Source of the DNA: Chloracidobacterium sp.
GTDB lineage: Bacteria > Acidobacteriota > Blastocatellia > Pyrinomonadales > Pyrinomonadaceae
DNA: 64,000 bases
Direction of reading: 5' to 3'
NCBI GenBank assembly: GCA_016711345.1
Contig: JADJTD010000001.1
Span: forward strand, 2,852,001 to 2,916,000
Shown here: piece after piece, positions 8,472 through 17,267 of the stretch
Numbering within the stretch: position 1 is the first letter of the stretch
Layout: each line of letters starts with the position of its first letter
Notes under the pieces: model-generated
What the model was told of the DNA's origin: nothing
Databases searched by the model: none
The model's input: the letters and a program-made list of their open reading frames with translations, nothing else
Position numbers and translations under genes: made by a program

Positions 8472-10850
8472 ATGTTATACCGCGAGTGCCCAATTTTCAC
8501 TTCCCGTTTTGCTCACCTTTCCCTACTACTTTGCCTAAGTTTGTTTCTTGTTTCATGCGGCCACTCGACCTCTAAATTTCTTGCCAAGGGCGAAGAATAC
8601 TTACAAAAACGCAAATTTAACGACGCTCTGATGCAGTTTCGTTCGGCTGTTGAGTCGGATAAGGAATCGGCAGCGGCGCATTGGGGCATGGCCCGTGCAT
8701 ACGAGAATCTAGGGCAGTTTAACGAGACGTTAGAAGAGCTTCGCAAGACAGTCGATCTGGATGGTTCGAATCTCGAAGCCAAAGCTAAGCTAGGCAATTA
8801 TTTCCTTTTGCTTCAGCCGCCGATGATCGCCGAGACTGAAAAGATCCGCGACGAAATTCTCGCGGCGGACAGCAAATTTATTGAAGGCCACATTCTCGGA
8901 GCATCCATTCTCGCCGCCCAGGGCAAGCCGGATTCAGTTGTAATAGACGCTATTAACAAAGCCATTGCTCTCGATCCGAAACGCATTGAATCTTATATCA
9001 GCCTCGAACGGCTTTACACGACGCGTGAAAAAGCCGCCGAAGCCGAAGCCGCGATCCTCAGAGGCATCGAGGCAAATCCGACTGCGATTCTCGGTTACAC
9101 GGAATACGGCAGATTTTTGACGTATGCAGATCGCGACGCCGATGCTGAATTGCAGTTCAAGAAAGCTATCGAGATCGATGCAAAAAGTATCGAGGCACAC
9201 GAAGCCATTGCAGATTTTTATGTCACGAGCCGCCAGCTTGAAAAAGCTGAAGCCGTTTATAAAGAGCTAGTTCAAATACAGGAAAACAGTCCTGAAAGCC
9301 GTCTTGAACTCGCCGAGTTTTATACAGATTCTGAACGAGTCGAAGACGCGATAAATGTCTTGCAGAATATTCTGACGGACACGCCTGAATACGTTCGAGC
9401 CCGTTATAAGCTCGGGCAAATTTATCTCGACCGAAAAGATATCGCGGGCGTTAACGAGCAGCTCGACGCTCTTTTTGCGATCAATGACATTGATTCCGAA
9501 GCTCTGACGCTAAGGGCACGGTTGAAGATCCAGCAAAACAAGCCCGACGAAGCCGTCAAGGACCTTGAAGAGGTAATAAAGACATATCCAAGTGGAAAAG
9601 AAGCTTTGTTCCTGATGGCGCAGGTGAAACTTTCGCTTGGGCAGATCGATCAGGGACGTGTATTTATTACTGATCTGGAACGCTATCATCCGACGTATTT
9701 GAAAACAGGTTTGTTGAGAATTCAGGCCGCGTTTTCGACCGGTGAACCAGAAACTGCTCTGAAGCTGGCGAACGAACTTATCAACAAGGCCAACGCGGCA
9801 GTTTCGAACACAGGGACCGTCCCGCAGGAAACGCAGGACATTCGTGTGCGTGCTTTAACGTCGCGAGGGCTTGCTTATCTTGACCTCGGTAAGACCGTTG
9901 AGGCGAAAGCCGACTTGCAGGAGATTGTAAGATTGTCTCCGCATTCATCGGCAGCGATGGTCAACCTCGCGAAGGTTAGTATTGCTGAACGTAATTATCA
10001 GGAAGCTTTTGACCTGTATGACAAAGCCCTTGCGTTAGACACGCAGAATTTCGACGCTGTGAGCGGCGTTGTTACGGCTGCGATCCAATTAAATCAGACA
10101 CAAAAAGCACACGCCAAGACTGACGAACTTATCGCTGCTTACAGCGGCAGAAATGACATTCTTGCGGCATTACGTTATTTGAAATCTACAATTTTCTCGG
10201 CTGAAAAGAATCCGTCAGCCGCTGAGCAAGAGCTGCTTCAGTCGATCAACCTCGACGAAAACTATCTTCAGTCATATTCGGCCTACGCGACGTTGCTTGT
10301 TTCACAAAGCCGCACAGACGAGGCCATCGCACAGTATCAGAAGGTCGTCGAGAAACGGCCGTCCGCACAGGTCTTTACAATGCTCGGCATTCTTGAAGAC
10401 GGTCGCGGGAAAACTGCGGATGCAGAAATGAACTATCGCAGGGCACTTGAGATAGCACCGGAAACAGCTATCGCCGCCAACAATCTTGCGTGGCTGATCG
10501 CCGAGAATCAGGGGAATCTGGACGAGGCTTTGCAGCTTGCGACATCGGCTGTCAGCAAGAATCAGGCGGTCGCCGGATTTTACGACACGCTTGGCTCGGT
10601 CTTTCTCAAGAAAGGCCTCTATTCACCCGCTGTCGAACAATTGAAGAAAGCAGTAGCCCTCGACGAGACCAATGCACAAAGAGGCGGAACGGCATCAACG
10701 CCCGGCTATCGCGTGCGTCTGGGAATGGCACTTGCGAAAGCAGGCGACAAGGTTTCGGCACGCCGCGAGGCTGAGACTTCGCTTCGCAGTATTAATGAAT
10801 TGAGCCAGAGAGAGGTCAGCGACGCAAAGAACCTCCTCGCAAATCTATAG
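8472..10850 (+). CDS. TPR-repeat lipoprotein, PrsT-like
   Basis: A 792-residue protein with an N-terminal lipoprotein signal: a hydrophobic run followed by the lipobox LVSC with Cys29. The rest is a long solenoid of tetratricopeptide repeats, with typical A-x-x-x-Y/F spacing (for example LEKAEAVYKELV, PSAAEQELLQSI, YQEAFDLYDKAL). Long TPR lipoproteins called PrsT occur in exosortase/PEP-CTERM EPS clusters and are thought to scaffold the envelope assembly. Position as first gene of the island and length (usually about 850-930 in PrsT) fit a shorter relative. It is followed 13 bp later by a small membrane protein. Exact orthology to PrsT is not certain. Confidence 0.82.
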   Translation: MLYRECPIFTSRFAHLSLLLCLSLFLVSCGHSTSKFLAKGEEYLQKRKFNDALMQFRSAVESDKESAAAHWGMARAYENLGQFNETLEELRKTVDLDGSNLEAKAKLGNYFLLLQPPMIAETEKIRDEILAADSKFIEGHILGASILAAQGKPDSVVIDAINKAIALDPKRIESYISLERLYTTREKAAEAEAAILRGIEANPTAILGYTEYGRFLTYADRDADAELQFKKAIEIDAKSIEAHEAIADFYVTSRQLEKAEAVYKELVQIQENSPESRLELAEFYTDSERVEDAINVLQNILTDTPEYVRARYKLGQIYLDRKDIAGVNEQLDALFAINDIDSEALTLRARLKIQQNKPDEAVKDLEEVIKTYPSGKEALFLMAQVKLSLGQIDQGRVFITDLERYHPTYLKTGLLRIQAAFSTGEPETALKLANELINKANAAVSNTGTVPQETQDIRVRALTSRGLAYLDLGKTVEAKADLQEIVRLSPHSSAAMVNLAKVSIAERNYQEAFDLYDKALALDTQNFDAVSGVVTAAIQLNQTQKAHAKTDELIAAYSGRNDILAALRYLKSTIFSAEKNPSAAEQELLQSINLDENYLQSYSAYATLLVSQSRTDEAIAQYQKVVEKRPSAQVFTMLGILEDGRGKTADAEMNYRRALEIAPETAIAANNLAWLIAENQGNLDEALQLATSAVSKNQAVAGFYDTLGSVFLKKGLYSPAVEQLKKAVALDETNAQRGGTASTPGYRVRLGMALAKAGDKVSARREAETSLRSINELSQREVSDAKNLLANL

Positions 10851-10863
10851 GAGTACGTTGGGC

Positions 10864-11055
10864 ATGTTCTTTTTGATCGAAATCGCAAATCTGGCTGCGG
10901 TCAAAGCCTTTCTGGTAGGAATACCCGAGGCAATGGAACTTTTTGTATTCGGTGTTGCTCTGATCGTCGCCGTTGTGCTGCTTCGCTGGTTTCTAAACCG
11001 TGGCAATATCAAAACGGCCGATGAGAAATTTAGTGAAAAGGAACTGACTAATTAG
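10864..11055 (+). CDS. Small single-helix membrane protein with IPEA motif
   Basis: A 63-residue protein. I prefer ATG 10864, 10 bases after TAGGAG, over the TTG at 10858. Residues 1-19 are mildly hydrophobic. IPEA (20-23) is followed by a strong helix (about 25-40) and then basic residues (Arg41, Arg46, Lys50) with a charged 13-residue tail. A Pro-Glu motif, helix, then basic cluster is the order seen in exosortase sorting signals, but the tail is longer than usual and there is almost no mature domain. It lies between the TPR lipoprotein and the chain-length gene, so it belongs to the island. Function unknown; an exosortase substrate or a small assembly subunit are both possible. Confidence 0.72.
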   Translation: MFFLIEIANLAAVKAFLVGIPEAMELFVFGVALIVAVVLLRWFLNRGNIKTADEKFSEKELTN

Positions 11056-11067
11056 GAAGTAAGAGAA

Positions 11068-12726
11068 ATGAGTGTTGAATTCAGACAAAGAAAACCCGGC
11101 GAACTTTTCGGCATGCTCAAACGCCAGAAATGGCTGATACTACTGCCCACGCTTACAATGACCGCAGCGATCGGCTATGTAGTGTACAAGCTGCCGAGCA
11201 TTTACGAATCAACGTCATTGCTAACGGTAAAACCACCAACAATTTCTTCAAATCTCGTTCAATCTTTGACAAACGAAGACCTTTCGCAACGCCTTCAAAC
11301 AATCAATCAGGAAGTCCTGAGCCGCTCTTCTCTTGAACCGATGGTTCAGAAATACGACCTGTATAAACAAGAACGCGCTGCCGGGTTGCCGATGGAACTG
11401 ATTATCGAAAAAATGTACAAGAATATAAAGGTAGATTTGGAAGAACCGGGCAGTGAAAAGGTTGCGGCTTTCCGCGTTAGGTATCGCGACCGCGATCCTC
11501 AAGCGACTCGAAACGTTACCGCCGAGCTTGCCAGCAAGTATGTCAACGCTCAGGTCCAGACGCAAACTGAAATTGCCGAATCGACCAAAGACTTGTTTGA
11601 ACGACAGCTCAACGAAAAGAAAATCGCACTCGACGATCTCGAAAAACAGCGTCTCGACATCATGATGCAAAACGTTACGACGCTGCCGGAATCTGAACAG
11701 GGGCTTGTCGCCCAACTGACTGGACTTCGTCAACGCGAGGACACGATCGTAAAAGAGAAGCAGACGCTTTTTAACGAAAAAGGCCGTCTCAGCGACTCAA
11801 TAGCGGCGAACAATCGCCAGATGCGCGTGATCGAGGATTTTGGCCAGAAAGAAACTCAGGACACTGCCCGTCAGGTTTCCGATCCGGAAAACACTCCGGC
11901 CTACGGCGAATTGATGAAAAGGCGTGCCGATCTCAACGCTCAGTTGGACAACCTTTTGAAAGTCTATAAAGAAAAGCATCCGGCTGTGATTGCAAAGCAA
12001 AGTGAGATCAAGCGGGTGAATGATGAGTTTGACAACCTGAAGAAGAGCAGCGAAAAGCGAGTAGCTGTCGCGACACAATCGAGCTCACGCAAAGCAGAGC
12101 TTCAGAGAAAGAGCCTCGAACTTGAGAACGAACGGATCCAATCGCAGATCAGTCAGATCGAACAGCAGATAACCGGCAAAGACGTTGAACGTCAGCAAAA
12201 CGCCGGCCAGATCACCGCTCTTGAAATGAGGATCAATTCGATCCCAAATGTGAAGGTCGCGTTAGAGGGCATTACTGCCCAGTATCAGTCGGCAAAACAG
12301 ACCTACGACGAGATCTTAAAGAAAAAGAATGACGCCGAAACAGTAGTCGGTGTTGAGACGAATGCGCAAGGCGAAACGATCCGCGTTCAGGACCCGGCAA
12401 ATGTGCCTCAGTCGCCTGTCGCTCCAAAGAGATTTTTATTGACGCTGCTCGGAACGGGGATCGGCCTTTTATTCGGCTTTATCCTTGCCGCATTCTATGA
12501 AATTCCAAAGCTCTTAAAGATTCAGAATATCGAGGACGCAAAACACTACACAGGGCTTCCAGTTTTGGCATCGGTGCCGCCGCTTCTTTCAGCAGATGAG
12601 AAAGCGTGGATGAAGCGTTCGGGCTGGTTAAAGCTGATGGCCGGAACGGCTGCGGCCTTGGGCATCATTCCGTTGATCGTGATCATAATTCAGGCGACGC
12701 ATATATTTGAGAAATTAGTTTCATAA
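11068..12726 (+). CDS. Polysaccharide chain-length determinant (Wzz/GumC-type)
   Basis: A 552-residue inner-membrane polysaccharide co-polymerase. An N-terminal Wzz helix follows ELFGMLKRQKWLILLP. A long periplasmic coiled-coil region spans about residues 170-410. Then comes the Pro-rich PQSPVAPKRFLLTLLG segment leading into the second membrane helix at about residue 455, and a third hydrophobic segment lies near the C-terminus. It lacks a fused kinase domain; the partner kinase is encoded at 13958. Such proteins set EPS chain length and bridge to the Wza exporter. The start ATG at 11068 has AGGAAGTAAGAGA upstream. Fits the chain-length protein of XrtA-linked EPS loci. Confidence 0.9.
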   Translation: MSVEFRQRKPGELFGMLKRQKWLILLPTLTMTAAIGYVVYKLPSIYESTSLLTVKPPTISSNLVQSLTNEDLSQRLQTINQEVLSRSSLEPMVQKYDLYKQERAAGLPMELIIEKMYKNIKVDLEEPGSEKVAAFRVRYRDRDPQATRNVTAELASKYVNAQVQTQTEIAESTKDLFERQLNEKKIALDDLEKQRLDIMMQNVTTLPESEQGLVAQLTGLRQREDTIVKEKQTLFNEKGRLSDSIAANNRQMRVIEDFGQKETQDTARQVSDPENTPAYGELMKRRADLNAQLDNLLKVYKEKHPAVIAKQSEIKRVNDEFDNLKKSSEKRVAVATQSSSRKAELQRKSLELENERIQSQISQIEQQITGKDVERQQNAGQITALEMRINSIPNVKVALEGITAQYQSAKQTYDEILKKKNDAETVVGVETNAQGETIRVQDPANVPQSPVAPKRFLLTLLGTGIGLLFGFILAAFYEIPKLLKIQNIEDAKHYTGLPVLASVPPLLSADEKAWMKRSGWLKLMAGTAAALGIIPLIVIIIQATHIFEKLVS

Positions 12727-12734
12727 GCATAGGG

Positions 12735-12795
12735 AAAAGTGACGCCTTTAGGTCTTTCTCTTACCAACAGGTGAACGCCTTAAAAGGTCACTTTT
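12735..12795 (+). promoter_or_regulatory. Inverted repeat in the leader of the GspA-like ATPase gene
   Basis: AAAAGTGACGCCTTT (12735-12749) pairs with AAAGGTCACTTTT (12783-12795) with a two-base bulge. It occupies most of the 83-bp gap between the chain-length gene and the ATPase gene and ends 14 bases before the latter's ATG. It could be an intra-operon processing, attenuation or stabilising structure. Confidence 0.5.
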
Positions 12796-12809
12796 ACGAG
12801 AGGTAAATT

Positions 12810-13919
12810 ATGTATAAAGAATTCTTCGGTTTAGACGATATTCCATTCACGCTGACGCCAGATCCGCGTTTTATCGTGTTCACGCCAAGTTATAACGAGG
12901 TCCTTGCAAGCCTGTATTACGGACTTGAGAATGCTAAAGGCTTGATCGTTCTCACGGGCGAGGTCGGCACAGGTAAGACGACGGCTTTGCGTTGGATCTT
13001 GCGGCGACTGGACTCGTCGGTGCTCGCGGCATATGTATTTAATCCGCGTCTGTCGATCGATGAATTTTATCAGCACGTGACACAGATGCTCGGCATTAAG
13101 GATTGGACGAATAAGAGCGATCTTCTTAATACACTTGGCAAGGTGCTCGAAGAAAGACATCGACGCGGCCTTCGCACCGTGATCATCATCGACGAAGCTC
13201 ACGAGCTGTCGGATTATGTGCTGGAAGAGATTCGCCTGTTGCTCAATTTTGAATCTGACAATGCAAAGCACTTACAGATAGTGTTGACTGGCCAGCCGGA
13301 GCTTCGCGACAAACTCAATCAGGCAAATCTGCGTCAGTTGAAACAGCGAGTCGCACTTCGATGTAATATGCATCCATTCCCGAATGTCGAGGAGGTTGAT
13401 AGGTACATCTCGGAGCGTCTCGTGATCGCGGGAGCCGAGCAGCCGCATGTTTTTACACCGGGTGCCGTTGATTTTATTTTCCAGTGCTCTGAGGGCATTC
13501 CACGCAATATCAACAACCTCTGCGACAACGCGATGCTCGCCGCTTACTCCGAGGGCGAACAGATGATCGGACGAAAGATCATCGAAGATGTAGCGGACAA
13601 TCTCGATCTGCTGCCGCGTAACGAAACTCTGCATACGCCTGAGGCCGCTATAAGTGGACGTGTTATGAGAGCCGACAGCAAAGATGATCTGTGGGAAGGT
13701 CAAGCCCGTACCGCAGCGACCAAGCCGCGTATCTTCAGGGAAGACGCGGAGACGGAGAGAGTTTATGCAAATGGGCATTCGAACGGTCATGCAAATGGCT
13801 ATATAAACGGCAAATCGAATTCGAATGGATTTACAAATGGAGATAGCGGCACATTGATCTTTGAAGATATAGAAGAAGAAGTCGATCTCGAACTTGGCGG
13901 CCGTTTTTACAAAATATAA
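12810..13919 (+). CDS. GspA/ExeA-like AAA ATPase of the EPS island
   Basis: A 369-residue AAA+ ATPase with Walker A GEVGTGKT (50-57) and Walker B VIIIDEAHE (about 124-132), in the ExeA/GspA family. The start MYKEFFGLDDIPFTLTPDPRF is the family hallmark. XrtA-linked EPS clusters regularly encode such an ATPase just before or after the tyrosine kinase, as here. There is no membrane segment, unlike true GspA. The C-terminal ~70 residues are low complexity: repeated Asn-Gly pairs (NGHSNGHANGYINGKSN) followed by an acidic end. Its substrate is unknown; a role in energising envelope assembly is inferred from context. Confidence 0.9.
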   Translation: MYKEFFGLDDIPFTLTPDPRFIVFTPSYNEVLASLYYGLENAKGLIVLTGEVGTGKTTALRWILRRLDSSVLAAYVFNPRLSIDEFYQHVTQMLGIKDWTNKSDLLNTLGKVLEERHRRGLRTVIIIDEAHELSDYVLEEIRLLLNFESDNAKHLQIVLTGQPELRDKLNQANLRQLKQRVALRCNMHPFPNVEEVDRYISERLVIAGAEQPHVFTPGAVDFIFQCSEGIPRNINNLCDNAMLAAYSEGEQMIGRKIIEDVADNLDLLPRNETLHTPEAAISGRVMRADSKDDLWEGQARTAATKPRIFREDAETERVYANGHSNGHANGYINGKSNSNGFTNGDSGTLIFEDIEEEVDLELGGRFYKI

Positions 13920-13957
13920 CAACGACACCGAGATATAGAGAACGGAGCATTTTGAAG

Positions 13958-14974
13958 ATGAGTATCCTTAAAGCATTACAAAAAAATCTTACCGATAGTC
14001 CAGACAGCGAAATAATCTCGCCATCGGCAAACATCGTGCCGTTCGACCGGAACGGACGACGTGACAACAAGCCGCCGGAATTACTATCATCCGCGGACTT
14101 TAAGATCGGTAATCCAGGTTCGGCGTTCATAGGGCAGCCGCATTCCTCTGTCGGGACGGCACTCCCTGATTTGGAAACGGAAATAACTGCCGGGGCAAAT
14201 ATGAACGCTGAAAGCTCGGCGCTCGTCGCAGCTCGACATCTACCTGACTTTGTCAGTTGGACTGTCGACGCGACGCGCGTCGAGCCACGACTTGTGTCGA
14301 TAACGCACCCGCACTCGAGCTATTGCGAAGAATATCGCAGCCTTAGAACACACGTTCTGCATAAGAGCCAACGGCAAAAGCTGCAGGCCATCGTCGTCGC
14401 CAGCGTAAATCCAAGCGAAGGGAAATCGGTCACGGCTCTCAATCTTTCCTGGCTGCTTGCGCAGACAGACGGTGTGCGGGCCTTGATAATCGACAGCGAC
14501 CTTCGTATGCCGAGCCTTGCAGATTATTTAGGTATTGAAACAGACAGAGGGCTTTCCGATGTATTAGCAGGCACATCCACGCTTGCCGAGTCGATAGTCA
14601 AGCTCGAGCCCGCCGGACTTCATATCTTGCCGGGCGGTGATGCACGAAACGATGTTGCCGAACTGATCTCAGGGCCAAAATTCAAAGAGATATTGCGCGA
14701 GGCGCGAGAGATGTTTGACTATGTCATCATCGACGCACCGCCGCTCGGCATCTTTACCGATGCGACAGTGCTCATCAATCAGGCTGACAGCGCGATCATT
14801 GTGGTCCGTGCAAATCGAACGCGTTACAGTGCGATCGAGCGGCTTCTCGAACCGCTGCCTAAGGAGCGTCTGCTAGGCGTCGTTCTCAATCAGAGCGAAG
14901 CGGTTCTGGACGAATCGCATTATAACTACGGCTATTACAACTACAAACGTTTGAACGAATTGCCGAGTCCGTAA
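13958..14974 (+). CDS. CpsD/CapB-type tyrosine autokinase
   Basis: A 338-residue bacterial tyrosine kinase. ATG 13958 lies 10 bases after GGAG and is preferred to the TTG at 13952. The conserved SYCEEYRSLRTHV precedes the Walker A motif SVNPSEGKSV (149-158), Walker A' DSDLRMP (179-185) and Walker B YVIIDAPPLG. The C-terminus has the expected tyrosine cluster, here YNYGYYNY, the likely autophosphorylation site. These cytoplasmic kinases pair with a Wzz-type activator (gene at 11068) and cycle phosphorylation to control EPS polymerisation and export. A ~100-residue N-terminal extension without known domain precedes the core. Confidence 0.92.
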   Translation: MSILKALQKNLTDSPDSEIISPSANIVPFDRNGRRDNKPPELLSSADFKIGNPGSAFIGQPHSSVGTALPDLETEITAGANMNAESSALVAARHLPDFVSWTVDATRVEPRLVSITHPHSSYCEEYRSLRTHVLHKSQRQKLQAIVVASVNPSEGKSVTALNLSWLLAQTDGVRALIIDSDLRMPSLADYLGIETDRGLSDVLAGTSTLAESIVKLEPAGLHILPGGDARNDVAELISGPKFKEILREAREMFDYVIIDAPPLGIFTDATVLINQADSAIIVVRANRTRYSAIERLLEPLPKERLLGVVLNQSEAVLDESHYNYGYYNYKRLNELPSP

Positions 14975-14982
14975 ATTTTACT

Positions 14983-16371
14983 ATGGGTGCCACACGATTT
15001 AGTCCGAGGATATTTTGGCTGATACTGGCCGATGCCGCATTTCTTTACAGCGGCGTTATGCTGGCAATGTATCTCCGCCTCGGTATTTCCGGTTCCCAAA
15101 ACGAATTGAACGCAAAGAACGGCTGGCTCAAGATCGCACTTGCATCAGCCGTTTGCTTATTGATCCTCTACTTTTACGATCTATACGATTACATCGTGAT
15201 GACCAATCGCCGCGAGCTGCTGCTGCGGCTTGTTCAGGCATTGGGCATTGCATGGGTACTGCTCGCTCTGTTGTTCTATTTCGTGCCGCCGCTAATGATC
15301 GGCCGGGGCGTTTCAGTCATCTCGGTGCCGATCGTATTGTGTTTGCTTTTGGGCTGGAGAATCTTTATTCATCAACTGACCGGACATCCCGGGATCGGTG
15401 AAAAAATACTTGTTGTCGGCACTGGTCAAACGGCTCTCGATACTGCTGAGGCGGTTTGGGAAAGGCGTGATGCGGGTTATCGCATCGTCGGTTTTGTATC
15501 CGAGAACGGTGCGAAGCCAAAGGAAAAGCTCGGACGGTCGGAAATCTTGGGTCGTGCGATCGACCTCGAAGGAATTATTCGCAGCGAAAAGATCGACCGC
15601 GTTGTTATTGCCGTTCGCGAACGCCGCGGAGCATTTCCGACAGAAGCACTTTTGAAAATGAGTCTCGCAGGCGATGTTTCGATCGAAGAATGTACGTCAT
15701 TCTTTGAACGCATCACTGGGAAAGTTCATGTCGATATGCTGAGGCCGTCTTGGCTGATATTTGCGGGCCGACGGCGTGACTCGCCGATACGTGCGGTGAT
15801 TCGCGAGATCATTCACAGGCTTTTGGCGTTGATCGGTCTTGTGCTATCTCTACCCGTTGCGCTCTTCACGGCGATCTTGATCAAACTCGAATCGCGCGGT
15901 CCGGTGTTTTATAAACAAGAGCGAATTGGGATGAACGGCCGCATCTTTAATGTCATCAAGTTTCGGTCGATGGCGACGGACGCAGAGGCCGACGGCAAAC
16001 CGATATGGGCCGCGTCCAACGACGAACGCACGACACGCGTCGGCAAAATTATTCGCAAGCTGCGGATAGATGAGATACCGCAATTTTGGAACATACTGAA
16101 AGGCGAAATGAACTTTGTCGGCCCAAGGCCCGAACGACCGCATTTTGTAAAACAATTGGCTACAGAGATTCCCTTTTATGAGCATCGTCATTTGGTTGCT
16201 CCCGGATTGACAGGCTGGGCGCAGATCAAATATCCGTATGGAGCATCGGTCAGCGATGCGATCCAGAAGCTGCAGTACGACCTTTACTACATCAAAAATC
16301 AGAGTCTCGCGCTCGACATGATGATCGTCTTTGACACAGTAAAAACCGTGCTTTTCGGTAAAGGCAGATAG
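14983..16371 (+). CDS. Polyprenyl glycosylphosphotransferase (EPS-initiating sugar transferase)
   Basis: A 462-residue membrane enzyme that transfers a sugar-1-phosphate to undecaprenyl phosphate and so starts repeat-unit synthesis. It has four N-terminal helices (to about residue 127), a Rossmann-like central domain (ILVVGTGQTALDTAE), one more helix near residue 285, and the catalytic C-terminal domain with FYKQERIGMNGRIFNVIKFRS, DEIPQFWNILKGEMNFVGPR and GLTGWAQ. The layout matches the WcaJ/XrtA-system glycosyltransferase group. It begins 8 bp after the tyrosine kinase, so the two are probably cotranscribed. Which sugar is transferred cannot be told. Confidence 0.93.
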   Translation: MGATRFSPRIFWLILADAAFLYSGVMLAMYLRLGISGSQNELNAKNGWLKIALASAVCLLILYFYDLYDYIVMTNRRELLLRLVQALGIAWVLLALLFYFVPPLMIGRGVSVISVPIVLCLLLGWRIFIHQLTGHPGIGEKILVVGTGQTALDTAEAVWERRDAGYRIVGFVSENGAKPKEKLGRSEILGRAIDLEGIIRSEKIDRVVIAVRERRGAFPTEALLKMSLAGDVSIEECTSFFERITGKVHVDMLRPSWLIFAGRRRDSPIRAVIREIIHRLLALIGLVLSLPVALFTAILIKLESRGPVFYKQERIGMNGRIFNVIKFRSMATDAEADGKPIWAASNDERTTRVGKIIRKLRIDEIPQFWNILKGEMNFVGPRPERPHFVKQLATEIPFYEHRHLVAPGLTGWAQIKYPYGASVSDAIQKLQYDLYYIKNQSLALDMMIVFDTVKTVLFGKGR

Positions 16372-16427
16372 GAAAATCTGGATTAGCGAGAGCAATAGTT
16401 ATTTAATTAACGGACGAGGAAATCGAG

Positions 16428-17237
16428 ATGAAAGCAATAATATTCGTTAGAAACGCCACAATAATGGCTACATTCGTGTTCAGTATGATCACGACGGCCA
16501 TCAGCCAGACGACACCGCCGAAAATGAAAGATGGCAAGGCCGTTGCGGCGACCGATGCTAGTGCGGAGAAAGCCATTCCGCTTCCGGCACCGACATCGAC
16601 CGATGGCGAGACAGGTGACGCAACTGAGATCGATACGCCGGAGGCTGAGACGATATTGCCGTATTACAACAACTATCTCAAGGAATACCGGCTCGGTCCG
16701 AGTGATATGATATCGGTCGAAGTTTTTGGCCAGTGTCCTGATTATTGCAAAACGGGAATTACCGTCCCGCCGAATGCGCGCATCTCGTATCCGTTGATCC
16801 GCGAGGGCATAATGGTCGCGGGAAAGACCGTCGAACAAGTTGCTGCGGAGATCACAAAGAAGCTCGACGAATTTATCATCGACCCCAAGGTCAGCGTTAC
16901 GCTCGACAAGGCAATGGCAACTCGCTTCGCAGTTATGGGCAATGTTGCAACGCCCGGCGTTCGCGTAATGGATCGCAAGGTCAGCGTTTACGAAGCCATT
17001 CTCGATGCCGGTGGTGTTACAAAGAACGGCGACCGCAACAAAGTCTATATTGTCAGCTACGGCAAGGATCAGCGTCTTACCCGCAAAATGGTAAGCCTCA
17101 GCGCTATGGAGAGCGGAAAGGCCGATATGGTATTTCTTAATCCGGGCGACCAGGTTTTTGTCGCGGGCAAGGGATTCACCATCGAAAAATTCCTTTCAGT
17201 CCTTGGCAGCGCCAGCGCGGCGAGGATATTTTTCTAG
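16428..17237 (+). CDS. Polysaccharide export protein (Wza-type, SLBB domain)
   Basis: A 269-residue periplasmic/outer-membrane export protein. It starts with a signal peptide (about 26 residues, ending in ISQ) but I see no clear lipobox cysteine. After a Thr/Pro/Ala-rich stretch, the Poly_export domain begins at YRLGPSDMISVEVFGQ, and a SLBB domain follows (FAVMGNVATPGVRVMDRKVSVYEAILDAGG). The C-terminal NPGDQVFVAGKGFT is also typical. It is shorter than E. coli Wza (about 380). It would form the exit channel for the EPS together with the Wzz-type protein. Confidence 0.9.
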   Translation: MKAIIFVRNATIMATFVFSMITTAISQTTPPKMKDGKAVAATDASAEKAIPLPAPTSTDGETGDATEIDTPEAETILPYYNNYLKEYRLGPSDMISVEVFGQCPDYCKTGITVPPNARISYPLIREGIMVAGKTVEQVAAEITKKLDEFIIDPKVSVTLDKAMATRFAVMGNVATPGVRVMDRKVSVYEAILDAGGVTKNGDRNKVYIVSYGKDQRLTRKMVSLSAMESGKADMVFLNPGDQVFVAGKGFTIEKFLSVLGSASAARIFF

Positions 17238-17267
17238 AACGAAATTCCGAATTCTGAGTAGCTTTGC

